64,000 nt of DNA from assembly GCF_004349235.1 (NCBI RefSeq), contig NZ_SMKY01000002.1, positions 35,042 to 99,041 on the forward strand, written 5' to 3'. The notes under the pieces are model-generated. The model saw only the letters and a program-made list of their open reading frames with translations, made no database searches and was not told where the DNA came from. The position numbers were made by a program, and so were the translations under genes. The DNA comes from Actinomadura darangshiensis. GTDB taxonomy: Bacteria; Actinomycetota; Actinomycetes; Streptosporangiales; Streptosporangiaceae. Shown piece after piece: positions 7,555 through 17,115 of the stretch (position 1 is its first letter; each line of letters begins with the position of its first letter).

Positions 7555-9909
7555 GTGACGCAGCCACGCGTCGTCGTCATCGGCGCCGGCATCGTCGGCT
7601 GCGCGGTGGCGGACGAGCTGACCCGCCGCGGGACGACCGATGTGACCGTCCTCGACCAGGGGCCGCTGTTCTCCACCGGCGGCTCCACGTCCCACGCCCC
7701 CGGCCTGGTCTTCCAGGTCAACCCGAGCAAGACGATGGCGGAGTTCGCGCGGCGCACCGTCGAGAAGTACGAGGCGCTCGGCGCGTTCGACCGGGTCGGC
7801 GGCCTGGAACTGGCGACGACGCCCGAGCGGCTGGACGAACTCCACCGGCGCCAGGGCTGGGCCACGTCCTGGGGGATCGAGGCGCGCGTCCTGGAACCGG
7901 CCGAGTGCGCCCGCCTGCACCCGCTGGTGGACGCCGGCCGTGTCCTCGGCGGGCTGCACATCCCGTCCGACGGCGTCGCCCGCGCCGTCGACGCGGCGGT
8001 CGCGCAGGCGCGGGCGGCGACGGAGCGCGGCGCGGTCTTCCACGGCCACCGCGAAGTGCTCGACCTGCGGATCCAAGGCGGCCGGGTGACGGCCGCCGTC
8101 ACCGCGGACGGCGACGTCCCCGCCGACATCGTCGTCTGCTGCGCCGGGATCTGGGGGCCGCGGATCGCCGCGATGGCCGGCGTGGACCTGCCGCTGACCC
8201 CGCTGGCCCACCAGCTCGCCTGGACCGACCCGCTCCCTCGCCTCGCCGGCGCCGAGCAGGAGGTCGGGCATCCGATCCTGCGGCACCAGTCGGCCGCGCT
8301 GTACTTCCGCGAGCGGTTCGACCGGCTCGTCGTCGGGAACTACGGCCACCGGCCGCTGCCCGTCCCGGCGAACGAGCTGGAGAGCACGGCGACGCTCCCG
8401 TTCACCGAGGACGACTTCGCCGGCGCCTGGCGGGAGACGCGGTCGCTGCTCCCCGCCGCGGGCGACGCCAAGATCGAGGAGGGCTTCAACGGCCTGTTCT
8501 CGTTCACCCCCGACAACCTGCCGCTGCTCGGCCCGGCCCGCGGGGTCGAGGGGCTCTGGATCGCCGAGGCCGTCTGGATCACCCACTCCGCCGGCGTCGG
8601 ACGGGCCGTCGCCGAATGGCTGACCGGCGAGCGCCCGGTGACCCCGCCTCGCGAATGCGACATCGGACGGTTCGAGGAGCACCAGCGGAGCCCCGAATAC
8701 GTGCTGGCCCGCGACTGCCAGAACTACCGGGAGGTCTACGACATCCTCCATCCGCTCCAGCCGATGGAGGACCCGCGCCCGCTGCGCGCCAGCCCCTTCC
8801 ACCGCCGCGAGGAAGAGCTCGGCGCGGTGTTCCTGGAGGGCATGGGGTGGGAACGACCGCAGTGGTACGAGTCGAACGCGCCTCTCCTCGACGGCCGCGA
8901 AATCCGCGAGCCCGGTCCGTGGGCGGCGCGGTACTGGTCGCCGATCGCCGGTGCGGAAGCGCAGGTGACGCGGGAGAGGGTCGCGCTGTACGACATGACC
9001 TCGCTGAAGCGGATCGAGGTTCGCGGGCCCGGCGCCGAGGCGTTCCTACGGGAGGCGACGACCGGTGCGTTCTCGCGTGGCATCGGCTCCGTCACGTACT
9101 GCCTCCTGCTGGACGAGCATGGCCGAGTCCTCAGCGACATCACCGTCGCCTGGCTCGGCGAGGACACGTTCCAAATCGGGGCCAACACCGTCCTGGACGC
9201 CGAATGGCTCGCCGACCGGGCGCCACTGGGCGTGGCCGTCCGCGACGTCACCGCCGGCACGTGCTGCATCGGGGTCTGGGGGCCGCGTGCGCGAGACCTC
9301 GTCCAGCCCCTCAGCCAGGACGACTTCTCCGCGAAGGGCCTCCGCTACTTCCGGGCCAGGCGAGCCCACATCGGCACCGTCCCGGTCACCGCGTTGCGCG
9401 TGTCCTACGTCGGCGAACTCGGCTGGGAGCTGAGCACGACCGCCGACATGGGCCTGAAGCTGTGGGACACCCTCTGGGACGCCGGACGCGAGCACGGCCT
9501 CATCGCCGCAGGACGAGGCGCGTTCAACAGCCTGCGCATGGAGAAGGGCTACCGCTCCTACGGCGTGGACATGACGGCCGAACACGACCCGTACGAGGCC
9601 GGCTTGGGATTCGCCGTCCGCAAGGAGGACGCCACCCCGGCCGAGCCCGCACGCCGCCTCGTCTGCCTCGTCCTGGACGACGTGGTGATGGGCAAGGAGC
9701 CGGTGTACGCCGACGAGCGGCCCGTGGGATACGTGACCAGTGCGGCTTGGGGGTACACCATCGGGCGCGGAATAGCCTACGCGTGGGTGCCGTCCGAACA
9801 TGCCGAACCGGGCACGGCACTGGAAATCGGCTACTTCGACCGGCGCCTCCCTGCGGTGGTCGCCGAAGAACCGCTCTTCGACCCGGGAATGGAGCGACTG
9901 CGTGCCTGA
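7555..9909 (+). CDS. Dimethylglycine/sarcosine dehydrogenase-like flavoprotein (DAO + GcvT)
   Basis: A 784-residue two-domain enzyme. The N-terminal DAO domain has VVIGAGIVG at residues 8-15, and His47 in STSHAPGL matches the covalent-FAD histidine of DMGDH and sarcosine dehydrogenase. The C-terminal half is a GcvT/aminomethyltransferase-type folate domain ([39 protein letters not shown]). Such enzymes oxidise an N-methyl group and hand the formaldehyde unit to THF. Between a betaine-type demethylase and sarcosine oxidase, dimethylglycine is the expected substrate. The GTG start lies 1 base after the upstream stop, and the stop overlaps soxB by 8 bases. Confidence 0.88.
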   Translation: MTQPRVVVIGAGIVGCAVADELTRRGTTDVTVLDQGPLFSTGGSTSHAPGLVFQVNPSKTMAEFARRTVEKYEALGAFDRVGGLELATTPERLDELHRRQGWATSWGIEARVLEPAECARLHPLVDAGRVLGGLHIPSDGVARAVDAAVAQARAATERGAVFHGHREVLDLRIQGGRVTAAVTADGDVPADIVVCCAGIWGPRIAAMAGVDLPLTPLAHQLAWTDPLPRLAGAEQEVGHPILRHQSAALYFRERFDRLVVGNYGHRPLPVPANELESTATLPFTEDDFAGAWRETRSLLPAAGDAKIEEGFNGLFSFTPDNLPLLGPARGVEGLWIAEAVWITHSAGVGRAVAEWLTGERPVTPPRECDIGRFEEHQRSPEYVLARDCQNYREVYDILHPLQPMEDPRPLRASPFHRREEELGAVFLEGMGWERPQWYESNAPLLDGREIREPGPWAARYWSPIAGAEAQVTRERVALYDMTSLKRIEVRGPGAEAFLREATTGAFSRGIGSVTYCLLLDEHGRVLSDITVAWLGEDTFQIGANTVLDAEWLADRAPLGVAVRDVTAGTCCIGVWGPRARDLVQPLSQDDFSAKGLRYFRARRAHIGTVPVTALRVSYVGELGWELSTTADMGLKLWDTLWDAGREHGLIAAGRGAFNSLRMEKGYRSYGVDMTAEHDPYEAGLGFAVRKEDATPAEPARRLVCLVLDDVVMGKEPVYADERPVGYVTSAAWGYTIGRGIAYAWVPSEHAEPGTALEIGYFDRRLPAVVAEEPLFDPGMERLRA

Positions 9910-11104
9910 CGGGAAGCTGTGGGAGGACCGGGAACCCGGGAACTCCTACGACGTCGTCATCGTCGGCGCGGGCGGGCACGGCCTCGCCACCGCCTACTAC
10001 CTGGCCCGCGACCACGGCATCACGGACGTCGCCGTCCTCGAACGCGGCTGGCTCGCCGGCGGCAACATGGCCCGCAACACCACGATCATCCGCTCCAACT
10101 ACCTCTGGGACGAGAGCGCCGCCATCTACGAGCACTCCCTGCGGCTGTGGGAGGGCCTGGAGGACGATCTCGGCCACGACCTGAAGTTCAGCCAGCGGGG
10201 CGTCCTCAACCTCGCGCACAACCTGCCCGACGTGCGCGAAGGCGTCCGGCGCGTCAACGCCAACCGGCTGAACGGCGTGGACGCCGAATGGCTGGACCCC
10301 GACGACGTCAAGAAGCTCGTCCCGATCCTTAACACGAGCCCGTCGGTGCGGTTCCCCGTCCTCGGCGGGACGTTCCAGCCGCGCGGCGGCATCGCCCGCC
10401 ACGACCAGGTCGCCTGGGGCCTGGCCAAGGGCGCGGACGAGCGCGGCGTGCACCTGATCCAGAACTGCGAGGTCACCGGGTTCCGCCGCACGCCCGGCGG
10501 TGCGGTGACCGGCGTGGAGACCTCGCGCGGGTTCATCGGCGCGGGGAGGGTCGCGCTCTGCGCGGCAGGGCACACCTCCGTCCTCGCCGACATGCTCGGC
10601 TTCCGGCTGCCGCTGCAGAGCCATCCGCTGCAGGCGCTGGTGTCGGAACTGCTGGAACAGGTCCTCGACACGGTGGTCATGTCGAACGCCGTCCACGTGT
10701 ACGTCAGCCAGGCCCACAAGGGCGAACTCGTCATGGGCGCCGGCATCGACGCGTTCAACGGGTACGGGCAGCGCGGCTCGTTCCACGTCATCGAGCAGCA
10801 GATCGCGGCGGCCGTCGAACTGTTCCCCGTCTTCGCGCGGGCGCACGTCCTGCGGACCTGGGGCGGCATCGTGGACGTCTCCCCGGACGCCTCGCCCATC
10901 ATCGGCCCGACGCCCGTGGAGAACGTCTTCGTCAACTGCGGCTGGGGGACGGGCGGGTTCAAGGCCACTCCCGGCGCCGGGCACGTCTACGCCGACACCA
11001 TCGCCCACGCCCGTCCGCACCCGCTCGCAGAACCGTTCGGGCTCGAACGGTTCACGACCGGCGCCCTCATCGACGAACACGGTGCCGCGGCCGTCGCGCA
11101 CTAG
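9902..11104 (+). CDS. soxB: Sarcosine oxidase beta subunit
   Basis: A 400-residue flavoprotein with the nucleotide-binding motif [18 protein letters not shown] near residue 14 and the SoxB-specific [16 protein letters not shown] and [17 protein letters not shown]. SoxB carries FAD and the covalent FMN and oxidises sarcosine in the heterotetrameric enzyme. The GTG start at 9902 overlaps the preceding stop by 8 bases. It is followed 9 bases later by soxD, with AGGGAGG between. Order B-D-A-G is the standard one. Confidence 0.95.
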   Translation: MPDGKLWEDREPGNSYDVVIVGAGGHGLATAYYLARDHGITDVAVLERGWLAGGNMARNTTIIRSNYLWDESAAIYEHSLRLWEGLEDDLGHDLKFSQRGVLNLAHNLPDVREGVRRVNANRLNGVDAEWLDPDDVKKLVPILNTSPSVRFPVLGGTFQPRGGIARHDQVAWGLAKGADERGVHLIQNCEVTGFRRTPGGAVTGVETSRGFIGAGRVALCAAGHTSVLADMLGFRLPLQSHPLQALVSELLEQVLDTVVMSNAVHVYVSQAHKGELVMGAGIDAFNGYGQRGSFHVIEQQIAAAVELFPVFARAHVLRTWGGIVDVSPDASPIIGPTPVENVFVNCGWGTGGFKATPGAGHVYADTIAHARPHPLAEPFGLERFTTGALIDEHGAAAVAH

Positions 11105-11113
11105 GGAGGAACC

Positions 11114-11395
11114 ATGCTGCTCATCCCTTGCCCTTGGTGCGGAGACCGCGACGAGGTCGAATTCCACTACGGCGGCCAGGCGCACGTGGCGTACCCGTCC
11201 GATCCTGACGCTCTGGACGATGCGGCCTGGGCCGACTACGTGTTCATGCGCGACAACCCGAAAGGCTGGTTCCGCGAGCGGTGGACGCACACCGCAGGGT
11301 GCCGCCGCTGGTTCAACGTGGTCCGCCACACGGTCACGTATGAGATCGCCGGTTCGTACCGGCCCGGTGACGTCCCGCCAAAGGTCGCGTCATGA
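11114..11395 (+). CDS. soxD: Sarcosine oxidase delta subunit
   Basis: A 93-residue small zinc subunit. CPWCG (Cys6, Cys9) and HTAGCRRWFNVVRHTVTYEI near residues 57-76 give the expected Zn ligands. Length and position between soxB and soxA are standard. An AGGGAGG precedes the ATG, and the stop overlaps the soxA start by 4 bases (ATGA). Confidence 0.95.
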   Translation: MLLIPCPWCGDRDEVEFHYGGQAHVAYPSDPDALDDAAWADYVFMRDNPKGWFRERWTHTAGCRRWFNVVRHTVTYEIAGSYRPGDVPPKVAS

Positions 11396-14025
11396 CCGGG
11401 TCGTTCCGGACGGCGTCGGGCGGCACGCGCATCGACCGTTCACGCACCCTCACCTTCACCTTCGATGGCACGACCTACACCGCGCATCCCGGTGACACGC
11501 TGGCGTCCGCGCTCCTTGCCCATGGCGTTCGCGTCGTCGCGCAAGGCCCGTACACGGGACGGCCGCGAGGCGTCTACAGCACGGGCGCCGAGGAGCCCAA
11601 CGCGTTCGTCCAGGTCGAGTCGGGCCCAGGGGAACCGATGGTGCGCGCCACCCGCCTTGAGGTTCACGACGGTCTGCGCGCCTCGTCCCTGTCCGGGCGC
11701 GGGCGTCTGGTGGACGCGCCCGACACCGGCCGCTACGACAAGGTGTACGCGCACTGCGATGTGCTCGTCATCGGCGCCGGGACCGCTGGACGCGCGGCGG
11801 CTCTGGCGGCGGTCGCGGCCGGTGCTCGGGTCATCGTCGCCGACGACCGTCCCGGCATCGGGATCGAGGCGTCGGGGGAGCTGACGGTCCTGCCCCGCAC
11901 GACGGTGACCGGCCATTACGACCACGGGTACTTCGTCGCCGTCGAGCGCCGCACCGACCACCTCGGCGACGCCGCTCCCGCCCGGACGGCGCGGCGGCGG
12001 CTCTGGCACGTCCGGGCGCGGCGGGTCGTCCTGGCGACGGGTGCTCTCGAACGCCCCGTCCTCTTCCCGGACAACGACCGGCCGGGGATCATGCTCGCCG
12101 GGGCGGCCGCCGCCTACGTCCGGCGATACGGCGTCCTGCCGGGCCGCCGGGCGGTCGTCTTCGGTGCGCACGACGGGGCCTTGCAAGCCGCGCTCGACCT
12201 CCTGGACGCGGGCGTGGAGATCGCGTGCGTGACCGACGTCCGGGCGTCGACCGGGCCGCTCGGCGACCGGCTGCGCGAGCGCGGCGTGACCGTCCTGGAA
12301 GGGCGGGCCGTCACCGGCACGGAGTCCGGTCCGGACGGCATCCTGACCGACGCCCGGATCGGGGGCGACATCGTGCCCTGCGACCTGCTCGCCGTCTCCG
12401 GCGGCTGGAACCCCGACCTGCACCTGTTCACCCAGGCGGGCGGCCGGACGCGATGGTCCGCCGAGCACGCCGCCTTCATCCCCGGCGCGCCGCCGCGCGT
12501 GCCCATCGACGTCGTCGGATCGGCGCGCGGCATCCCGGGCGAAGCGGCCGAGCACCTCCCGGAAGGCGCCGACGGCCTGGTCTTCGTCGACCTCCACCGC
12601 GACGCCACCCTCGCCGGCGTGCGCGACGCCCTCCAGGCCGGCATGACCTCGAACGAGCACGTCAAGCGGTACACGACCATCGGCACCGGCGCCGACCAGG
12701 GCCGCACGTCCGGGGTCCCGGCGTCCGGTGCGCTGGCGCGCCTCCTCGGCCGCGCGCCCGGCGAGATCGGCACCACCACGCAGCGCCCGCCCGTCGAGCC
12801 GATCCCGTTCGCCGTCCTCGCGGGCCGCGACCGCGGCGACCTGCTCGCGCCCGCCCGCCGCACCCCCATGCACGGCTGGCACGAGGAGCACGGCGCCCTC
12901 TTCGAGGACGTCGGCGAATGGAAGCGCCCCCGGTACTACCCGCGTCCCGGCGAGTCGATGGACGACGCGGTGCTCCGCGAATGCCGGACGGCCCGCGCCC
13001 GCGTCGCGGCCCTGGACGCGTCCACCCTCGGCAAGATCGACGTGCAGGGCCCGGACGCCGCCGCGTTCCTCGACCGGATCTACACCGGGCGGATCTCGAC
13101 GCTCGCGCCCGGACGCTGCCGCTACGGCGTGATGTGCGGCACCGATGGGATGATCTTCGATGACGGGGTGGCGGCGCGGCTGGCCCCCGGCCGGTTCCAC
13201 CTCACCACCACGTCCGGCAACGCCGCCCGCGTCCTGGACTGGCTGGAGGAGTGGCTCCAGACCGAATGGCCCGAGCTGCGCGTCCGGTGCACCTCGGTCA
13301 CCGACCAGTGGGCCGTCGTCGCGCTCGCCGGTCCCCGGTCGCGGGACGTCCTGACCGCGCTGGCGCCCGGCCTCGACGTCGCCGCGTTCCCGTTCATGGC
13401 GACGCGCGAGGCGGAGGTCGCGGGCCTCCCGGCGCGGGTCTTCCGGATCAGCTACAGCGGGGAGCTCGCCTACGAGATCAACGTCCCGTCCTGGCACGGC
13501 CTCGCGCTCTGGGAGGCGGTCATGGCGGCCGGGGAACCGCACGGCATCGCGCCCTACGGGACCGAGACCATGCACGTCCTGCGCGCCGAGAAGGGCTACA
13601 TCGTCGCGGGCCAGGACACCGACGGCACCGTCACCCCGCACGACGCGGGCCTCGGCTGGGCCGTCAAGGCCGCCGGAGGCTGGGTCGGGCACCGCTCGCT
13701 GCACCGCCCCGACACAGCCCGCGCCGACCGCAAGCGCCTCGTCGGCCTGCGCCCGCGGGACCCCGCCGTCGTCCTGGCCGAGGGCGCCCAGCTGGTCGCC
13801 GAGCCCCCGCCGGCCGAGATCACCCACCCGGTCCCGATGCTCGGCCACGTCACCTCGTCCTACCGGGGCACGGTCGGCTCGTTCGCGCTCGCCCTCCTCA
13901 AGGGCGGGGACGAGCGGGAGGGCGAGACCCTCTACGCGGTCGACTCCGGACGCGCCGACGCGGTCACCGTGACCAGTCCCGTCCACTACGACAGGGAAGG
14001 AGCACGCCGTGACGGCGATGGCTGA
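11392..14025 (+). CDS. soxA: Sarcosine oxidase alpha subunit
   Basis: An 877-residue subunit. It has an N-terminal ferredoxin-like domain (residues 1-95, no Fe-S cysteines, as usual in SoxA), an NAD-binding disulfide-reductase-like region (VLVIGAGTAGRAAAL near 125) and a C-terminal GcvT-like folate domain (LDASTLGKIDVQGPDAAAF, YSGELAYEINVP, LRAEKGYIVAGQD). It channels the formaldehyde from sarcosine to tetrahydrofolate, giving methylene-THF and glycine. Length is slightly under the usual 960-1000, mostly within linkers. The end overlaps soxG by 17 bases. Confidence 0.93.
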   Translation: MTGSFRTASGGTRIDRSRTLTFTFDGTTYTAHPGDTLASALLAHGVRVVAQGPYTGRPRGVYSTGAEEPNAFVQVESGPGEPMVRATRLEVHDGLRASSLSGRGRLVDAPDTGRYDKVYAHCDVLVIGAGTAGRAAALAAVAAGARVIVADDRPGIGIEASGELTVLPRTTVTGHYDHGYFVAVERRTDHLGDAAPARTARRRLWHVRARRVVLATGALERPVLFPDNDRPGIMLAGAAAAYVRRYGVLPGRRAVVFGAHDGALQAALDLLDAGVEIACVTDVRASTGPLGDRLRERGVTVLEGRAVTGTESGPDGILTDARIGGDIVPCDLLAVSGGWNPDLHLFTQAGGRTRWSAEHAAFIPGAPPRVPIDVVGSARGIPGEAAEHLPEGADGLVFVDLHRDATLAGVRDALQAGMTSNEHVKRYTTIGTGADQGRTSGVPASGALARLLGRAPGEIGTTTQRPPVEPIPFAVLAGRDRGDLLAPARRTPMHGWHEEHGALFEDVGEWKRPRYYPRPGESMDDAVLRECRTARARVAALDASTLGKIDVQGPDAAAFLDRIYTGRISTLAPGRCRYGVMCGTDGMIFDDGVAARLAPGRFHLTTTSGNAARVLDWLEEWLQTEWPELRVRCTSVTDQWAVVALAGPRSRDVLTALAPGLDVAAFPFMATREAEVAGLPARVFRISYSGELAYEINVPSWHGLALWEAVMAAGEPHGIAPYGTETMHVLRAEKGYIVAGQDTDGTVTPHDAGLGWAVKAAGGWVGHRSLHRPDTARADRKRLVGLRPRDPAVVLAEGAQLVAEPPPAEITHPVPMLGHVTSSYRGTVGSFALALLKGGDEREGETLYAVDSGRADAVTVTSPVHYDREGARRDGDG

Positions 14026-14611
14026 GGGATCGGCGCCGCGCAGCGCCGTCGCCCATCTCGCACCCGACCTGCCCGACCGTCCCGGCGGCGCGGTCCGGCT
14101 CCGCGAGGTCGCGTTCCCCGCCCAGGTCGAGCTGCGCCTGGACGACGAGGACGCCACCGCGTTCGGCCCCCGCGCCGGGCAGTTCCTGTGCTGCGGCATG
14201 CCGGCCCCCGGGCACGCCGCCGGGGCGGGCGACCCGTACGTCCTGTGGCTCGGCCCCGGCTGGTACCTCGCCGTCGACCGGCCCGGGAGCGCGTACGGCC
14301 TCCTCGCCGGCCTCCGCGACGCGCTCGGCGCGGACTGCGGCGGAATGTGCGGCTCGGCGGTGGACGTGTCGGCCGCACGGACGGTCCTCGAACTGTCGGG
14401 CCCAAGCGCGCGCGCAGTGCTGGCCCACGGCTGCCTGCTCGACCTCCATCCGAGGACGTTCGGGCCAGGGCGCTGCGCGCAGACCGTCCTGGCGCAGGCT
14501 CAGGTGGTCCTGCACCAGACGGGCGCGGCCGACTACCGGCTCCTCGTGCGGACGTCCTACGCCGACCATCTCGTCCGCTGGCTCCTGGACGCGATGACCG
14601 AGTACGTCTGA
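14009..14611 (+). CDS. soxG: Sarcosine oxidase gamma subunit
   Basis: A 200-residue protein related to the folate-domain fold (GPRAGQFLCCGMP, YVLWLGPGWYLAV, DVSAARTVLELSGPSARAVLAHGC, DYRLLVRTSYADHLVRWLLDA). It is the structural gamma subunit of the tetramer. The start lies inside the soxA end with GGAAGGAG upstream. It is the last gene of the plus-strand demethylation operon. The stop codon falls inside a 14-bp tandem repeat. Confidence 0.9.
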   Translation: MTAMAEGSAPRSAVAHLAPDLPDRPGGAVRLREVAFPAQVELRLDDEDATAFGPRAGQFLCCGMPAPGHAAGAGDPYVLWLGPGWYLAVDRPGSAYGLLAGLRDALGADCGGMCGSAVDVSAARTVLELSGPSARAVLAHGCLLDLHPRTFGPGRCAQTVLAQAQVVLHQTGAADYRLLVRTSYADHLVRWLLDAMTEYV

Positions 14612-14647
14612 TCCAGCCCGCCTGATCGAGCACGCCTGATCGAACAC
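14606..14647. repeat. 14-bp tandem repeat, 3 units, at the soxG stop
   Basis: Units at 14606-14619, 14620-14633 and 14634-14647 follow the pattern GNCTGATCNAGCNC with few changes. The first unit contains the soxG stop codon. No poly-T tract follows, so it does not look like a standard terminator. Confidence 0.75.
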
Positions 14648-14708
14648 GGGCGGCGGCTACGGGCGGGTCGATGCGGGCCGCTCGGTGCGGTCCCACCAAG
14701 ATGGAGCC

Positions 14709-15143
14709 ATGGGAGACAACGTGACGCCCCGGGCCGCCGGGGACCGGGGGATCGGACGGCGCGCGGTGCTGTACGGCGGGGCCGGCGCCGTCGGTGCCGC
14801 CGCGCTCGCCGGGTGCGGCGGCGACAGCGAGCCGACGTCGGCCGCGGACCTGAAGGGCAAGGAGATCGCGAAGGCCGCCGACGTCCCGGTCGGCGGCGGC
14901 AAGGTGTTCGGGGACCAGAAGGTCGTGGTGACGCAGTCGAGCCAGGGCGCCTTCAAGGCGTTCACGGCGGTGTGCACCCACCAGGGCTGCACGGTGGGCA
15001 GCGTCACGAACGGTCTGATCAAGTGCCCCTGCCACGGCAGCGAGTTCAAGATCGCGGACGGGTCGGTGGCGCACGGCCCCGCGAAGGAGCCGCTGACCGA
15101 GTACCCGGTGCAGGTGAAGGGCGACGGCATCGTCGTCACCTGA
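14709..15143 (+). CDS. Rieske [2Fe-2S] protein with Tat/lipoprotein signal (copy 1)
   Basis: A 144-residue protein. An Arg pair (GRRAVLYGGAG) and lipobox ALAGC with Cys36 suggest Tat export and lipidation. The Rieske domain carries CTHQGC (Cys89, His91, Cys94) and CPCHG (Cys106, Cys108, His109): Cys89, His91, Cys106 and His109 would bind the cluster, and Cys94-Cys108 form the disulfide. No cytochrome bc or oxygenase gene is nearby, so the partner is unknown. The ATG at 14709 starts MGDNV. The downstream neighbour is a clear paralogue. Confidence 0.88.
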   Translation: MGDNVTPRAAGDRGIGRRAVLYGGAGAVGAAALAGCGGDSEPTSAADLKGKEIAKAADVPVGGGKVFGDQKVVVTQSSQGAFKAFTAVCTHQGCTVGSVTNGLIKCPCHGSEFKIADGSVAHGPAKEPLTEYPVQVKGDGIVVT

Positions 15144-15246
15144 TCATCACTTCCGGCGCATTGGTTTCGGTTTGAACCAACTCGCTCGCGCATCCGTGCT
15201 TCCTGGTGACGGACCGGAATCAAGACATGTCACCGGAGGGGCGAAC

Positions 15247-15744
15247 ATGCCACAGAAGTCCGATACGCAGGCGGACGGGACGGAGCAGCAGCCGGGGGAG
15301 ACACCGGCCGCGGGCGGCACCCGGAGAGGGCTGCTCATCGGCGCCGGGCTCGCGGGCGTGGCCGGCCTGGCAGCCGCGTGCGGCGGGTCCGGCGACGACG
15401 ACGCGGGCGGCTCCGGCGGGTCCGGCGGGTCCGGCGGGGACTCGGGCGGCGGCGCGGGCGGTGCGCTGGCGGCGGCCAGCGAGATCCCGGTCGGCGGCGG
15501 CAAGGTCTTCGAGGACGCCAAGGTCGTCGTCTGCCAGCCGCAGGAGGGCGAGTTCAAGGCGTTCTCCGCCACCTGCACCCACAAGGGCTGCAGCGTCGGG
15601 TCGGTGTCCGGCGGCACGATCAACTGCCCGTGCCACGGCAGCAAGTTCAAGATCGCCGACGGGTCGGTGGCGAGCCCGCCCGCCGACAAGCCCCTGGAGG
15701 AGAAGAAGGTCACCGTCCAGGGCGGGAAGATCATGCTCGCCTGA
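15247..15744 (+). CDS. Rieske [2Fe-2S] protein with Tat/lipoprotein signal (copy 2)
   Basis: A 165-residue paralogue of the gene just upstream, sharing EIPVGGGKVFED/DVPVGGGKVFGD and the CTHKGC and CPCHGSKFKIADGSVA boxes. It has an Arg pair (GTRRGLLIGAGLAG), a lipobox LAAAC with Cys45, then a Gly/Ser-rich flexible linker before the Rieske domain. A GGAGGGG site precedes the ATG at 15247. The linker is longer than in copy 1, which would hold the cluster further from the membrane. The 3' end overlaps the convergent channel gene by 14 bases. Confidence 0.88.
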   Translation: MPQKSDTQADGTEQQPGETPAAGGTRRGLLIGAGLAGVAGLAAACGGSGDDDAGGSGGSGGSGGDSGGGAGGALAAASEIPVGGGKVFEDAKVVVCQPQEGEFKAFSATCTHKGCSVGSVSGGTINCPCHGSKFKIADGSVASPPADKPLEEKKVTVQGGKIMLA

Positions 15745-16963
15745 GCGACTTCGCGGGCGCCGGGCCGTCCCTGCGCGGGACGGCCCGTGCCCCGTCCGCG
15801 TGCCGCCCCTCCGCCACGCCGTCCACCGGGGCGCCGTTCGCGGGCGTCTCGCCGTCCGGCGAGGGCGCGGCGTCGTCCGCCACGGGGTCGGAGTCGACGC
15901 GGAACCGGGGGAGCGCCTCCGGATGCCGGTCCCGGATGTGGGCGACCAGGTGCTCCCGGACGTCGCAGCGCAGGTCCCAGGTGCTCGCCGAGTCGGCGGC
16001 GCTCATCAGCGCGCGGAGCTTGACGACGCCGTTCGGCAGGACGTCCACCACCTGCAGCATCCACTCCCGCCGGTCCCACAGCGGGTTCTCCCTCAGCGCC
16101 GCGTACAGCTCGGCGCGCAGCTCCTCGACCGGCACCGTCCAGTCCACGTGCAGCTCCACCGAGCCGAGCAGCCGGCTGGAGTGCCGGGTCCAGTTCTCGA
16201 ACGGCTGCTCGGTGAAGTGCGACACCGGGAAGATCATCCGCCGGTCGTCCCAGAGCTGCAGCACCACGTACGACAGCGTCAGCTCCTCGACCCGGCCCCA
16301 GGTGCCCTGCGTGACGACGACGTCGTCCAGCCGCAGCGCGTCGCTGAACGCCAGCTGCAGCCCGGCGAGCAGGTTGCCGAGCGCCGGCCGCGCCGCGATG
16401 CCGACGACCAGCCCGGCGACGCCCGCCGAGGCCAGCACCCCGGCGCCGACCGCCCGGACGGCCGGGAAGGTGAACAGCGCGGCGCCCACCGCGAGGACCA
16501 CGATGATCACCGCGGCGATGCGGCGGAGCAGCAGCATCTGCGTCCGGGCGCGCCTCGCCCGCCGGTTGCGCTCGCCCTCGATGCGCATCAGCCGGGCCAG
16601 CGGCGGGTCGCTCAGCGCGTAGCCGATCCGGAGCACCAGCCAGGTGGTCGCGCCGATCACCGCGATCCGCAGCGCGTGCCGGACCGCGCCCTCCGCGCCG
16701 TCGCCGATCAGCTGGTACGGCATCGCGGCGTTGGAACCGGTCACCGCCGCGAACGCGAACGCCGGCGCCGCGCAGCGCCGGGCGACGCGCCCGGCGCCCG
16801 GCCAGCGCGCCGACAGCCGGCCCGCGAGCAGCCGCCGGCCTCCCTCGACGATGATCGCGGACGCCGCGACGACGGCCGCGAGGACGGTCCATGCCCAGAA
16901 CGCGGACACGTGCGCAACGACCCCCTTCCGGTTCTGCCGAGCGGGTGCCCGACCGGTGGTCAC
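15731..16963 (-). CDS. Small-conductance mechanosensitive channel (MscS family)
   Basis: About 400 residues. There are three to four hydrophobic segments in the first 200 residues, ending in the pore-lining helix region [28 protein letters not shown]. This is followed by the MscS beta domain ([34 protein letters not shown]). The family relieves osmotic downshock. An Asp/Pro-rich hydrophilic tail of about 60 residues ends the protein. The start is uncertain: an ATG at 16963 or a GTG near MSAFWAWT a few codons on, which would put the first membrane helix at the N-terminus. Confidence 0.85.
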   Translation of the reverse strand: MTTGRAPARQNRKGVVAHVSAFWAWTVLAAVVAASAIIVEGGRRLLAGRLSARWPGAGRVARRCAAPAFAFAAVTGSNAAMPYQLIGDGAEGAVRHALRIAVIGATTWLVLRIGYALSDPPLARLMRIEGERNRRARRARTQMLLLRRIAAVIIVVLAVGAALFTFPAVRAVGAGVLASAGVAGLVVGIAARPALGNLLAGLQLAFSDALRLDDVVVTQGTWGRVEELTLSYVVLQLWDDRRMIFPVSHFTEQPFENWTRHSSRLLGSVELHVDWTVPVEELRAELYAALRENPLWDRREWMLQVVDVLPNGVVKLRALMSAADSASTWDLRCDVREHLVAHIRDRHPEALPRFRVDSDPVADDAAPSPDGETPANGAPVDGVAEGRHADGARAVPRRDGPAPAKSLRRA

Positions 16964-17115
16964 CAGGCGCTCGACCTGCGTCCGACCTTCCCTTTCCCGT
17001 CACTTTGCGGTCATCCGGGCGCGGCGGGGAGATCTATGTCACCCCGCGCCGCATCGGACCGGGGCGGGACGCGCGGGCGCACGGCGTGTCGGTACCGCCC
17101 ACTAGGCTTCTGAGC

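Noticed and set aside
15395..15470. Gly/Ser repeat tract in the second Rieske protein as one of the 15-bp arrays
   Set aside because: It is a simple GGS linker with 9-12 base periodicity, common in lipoproteins, and lies inside the gene rather than at its end.
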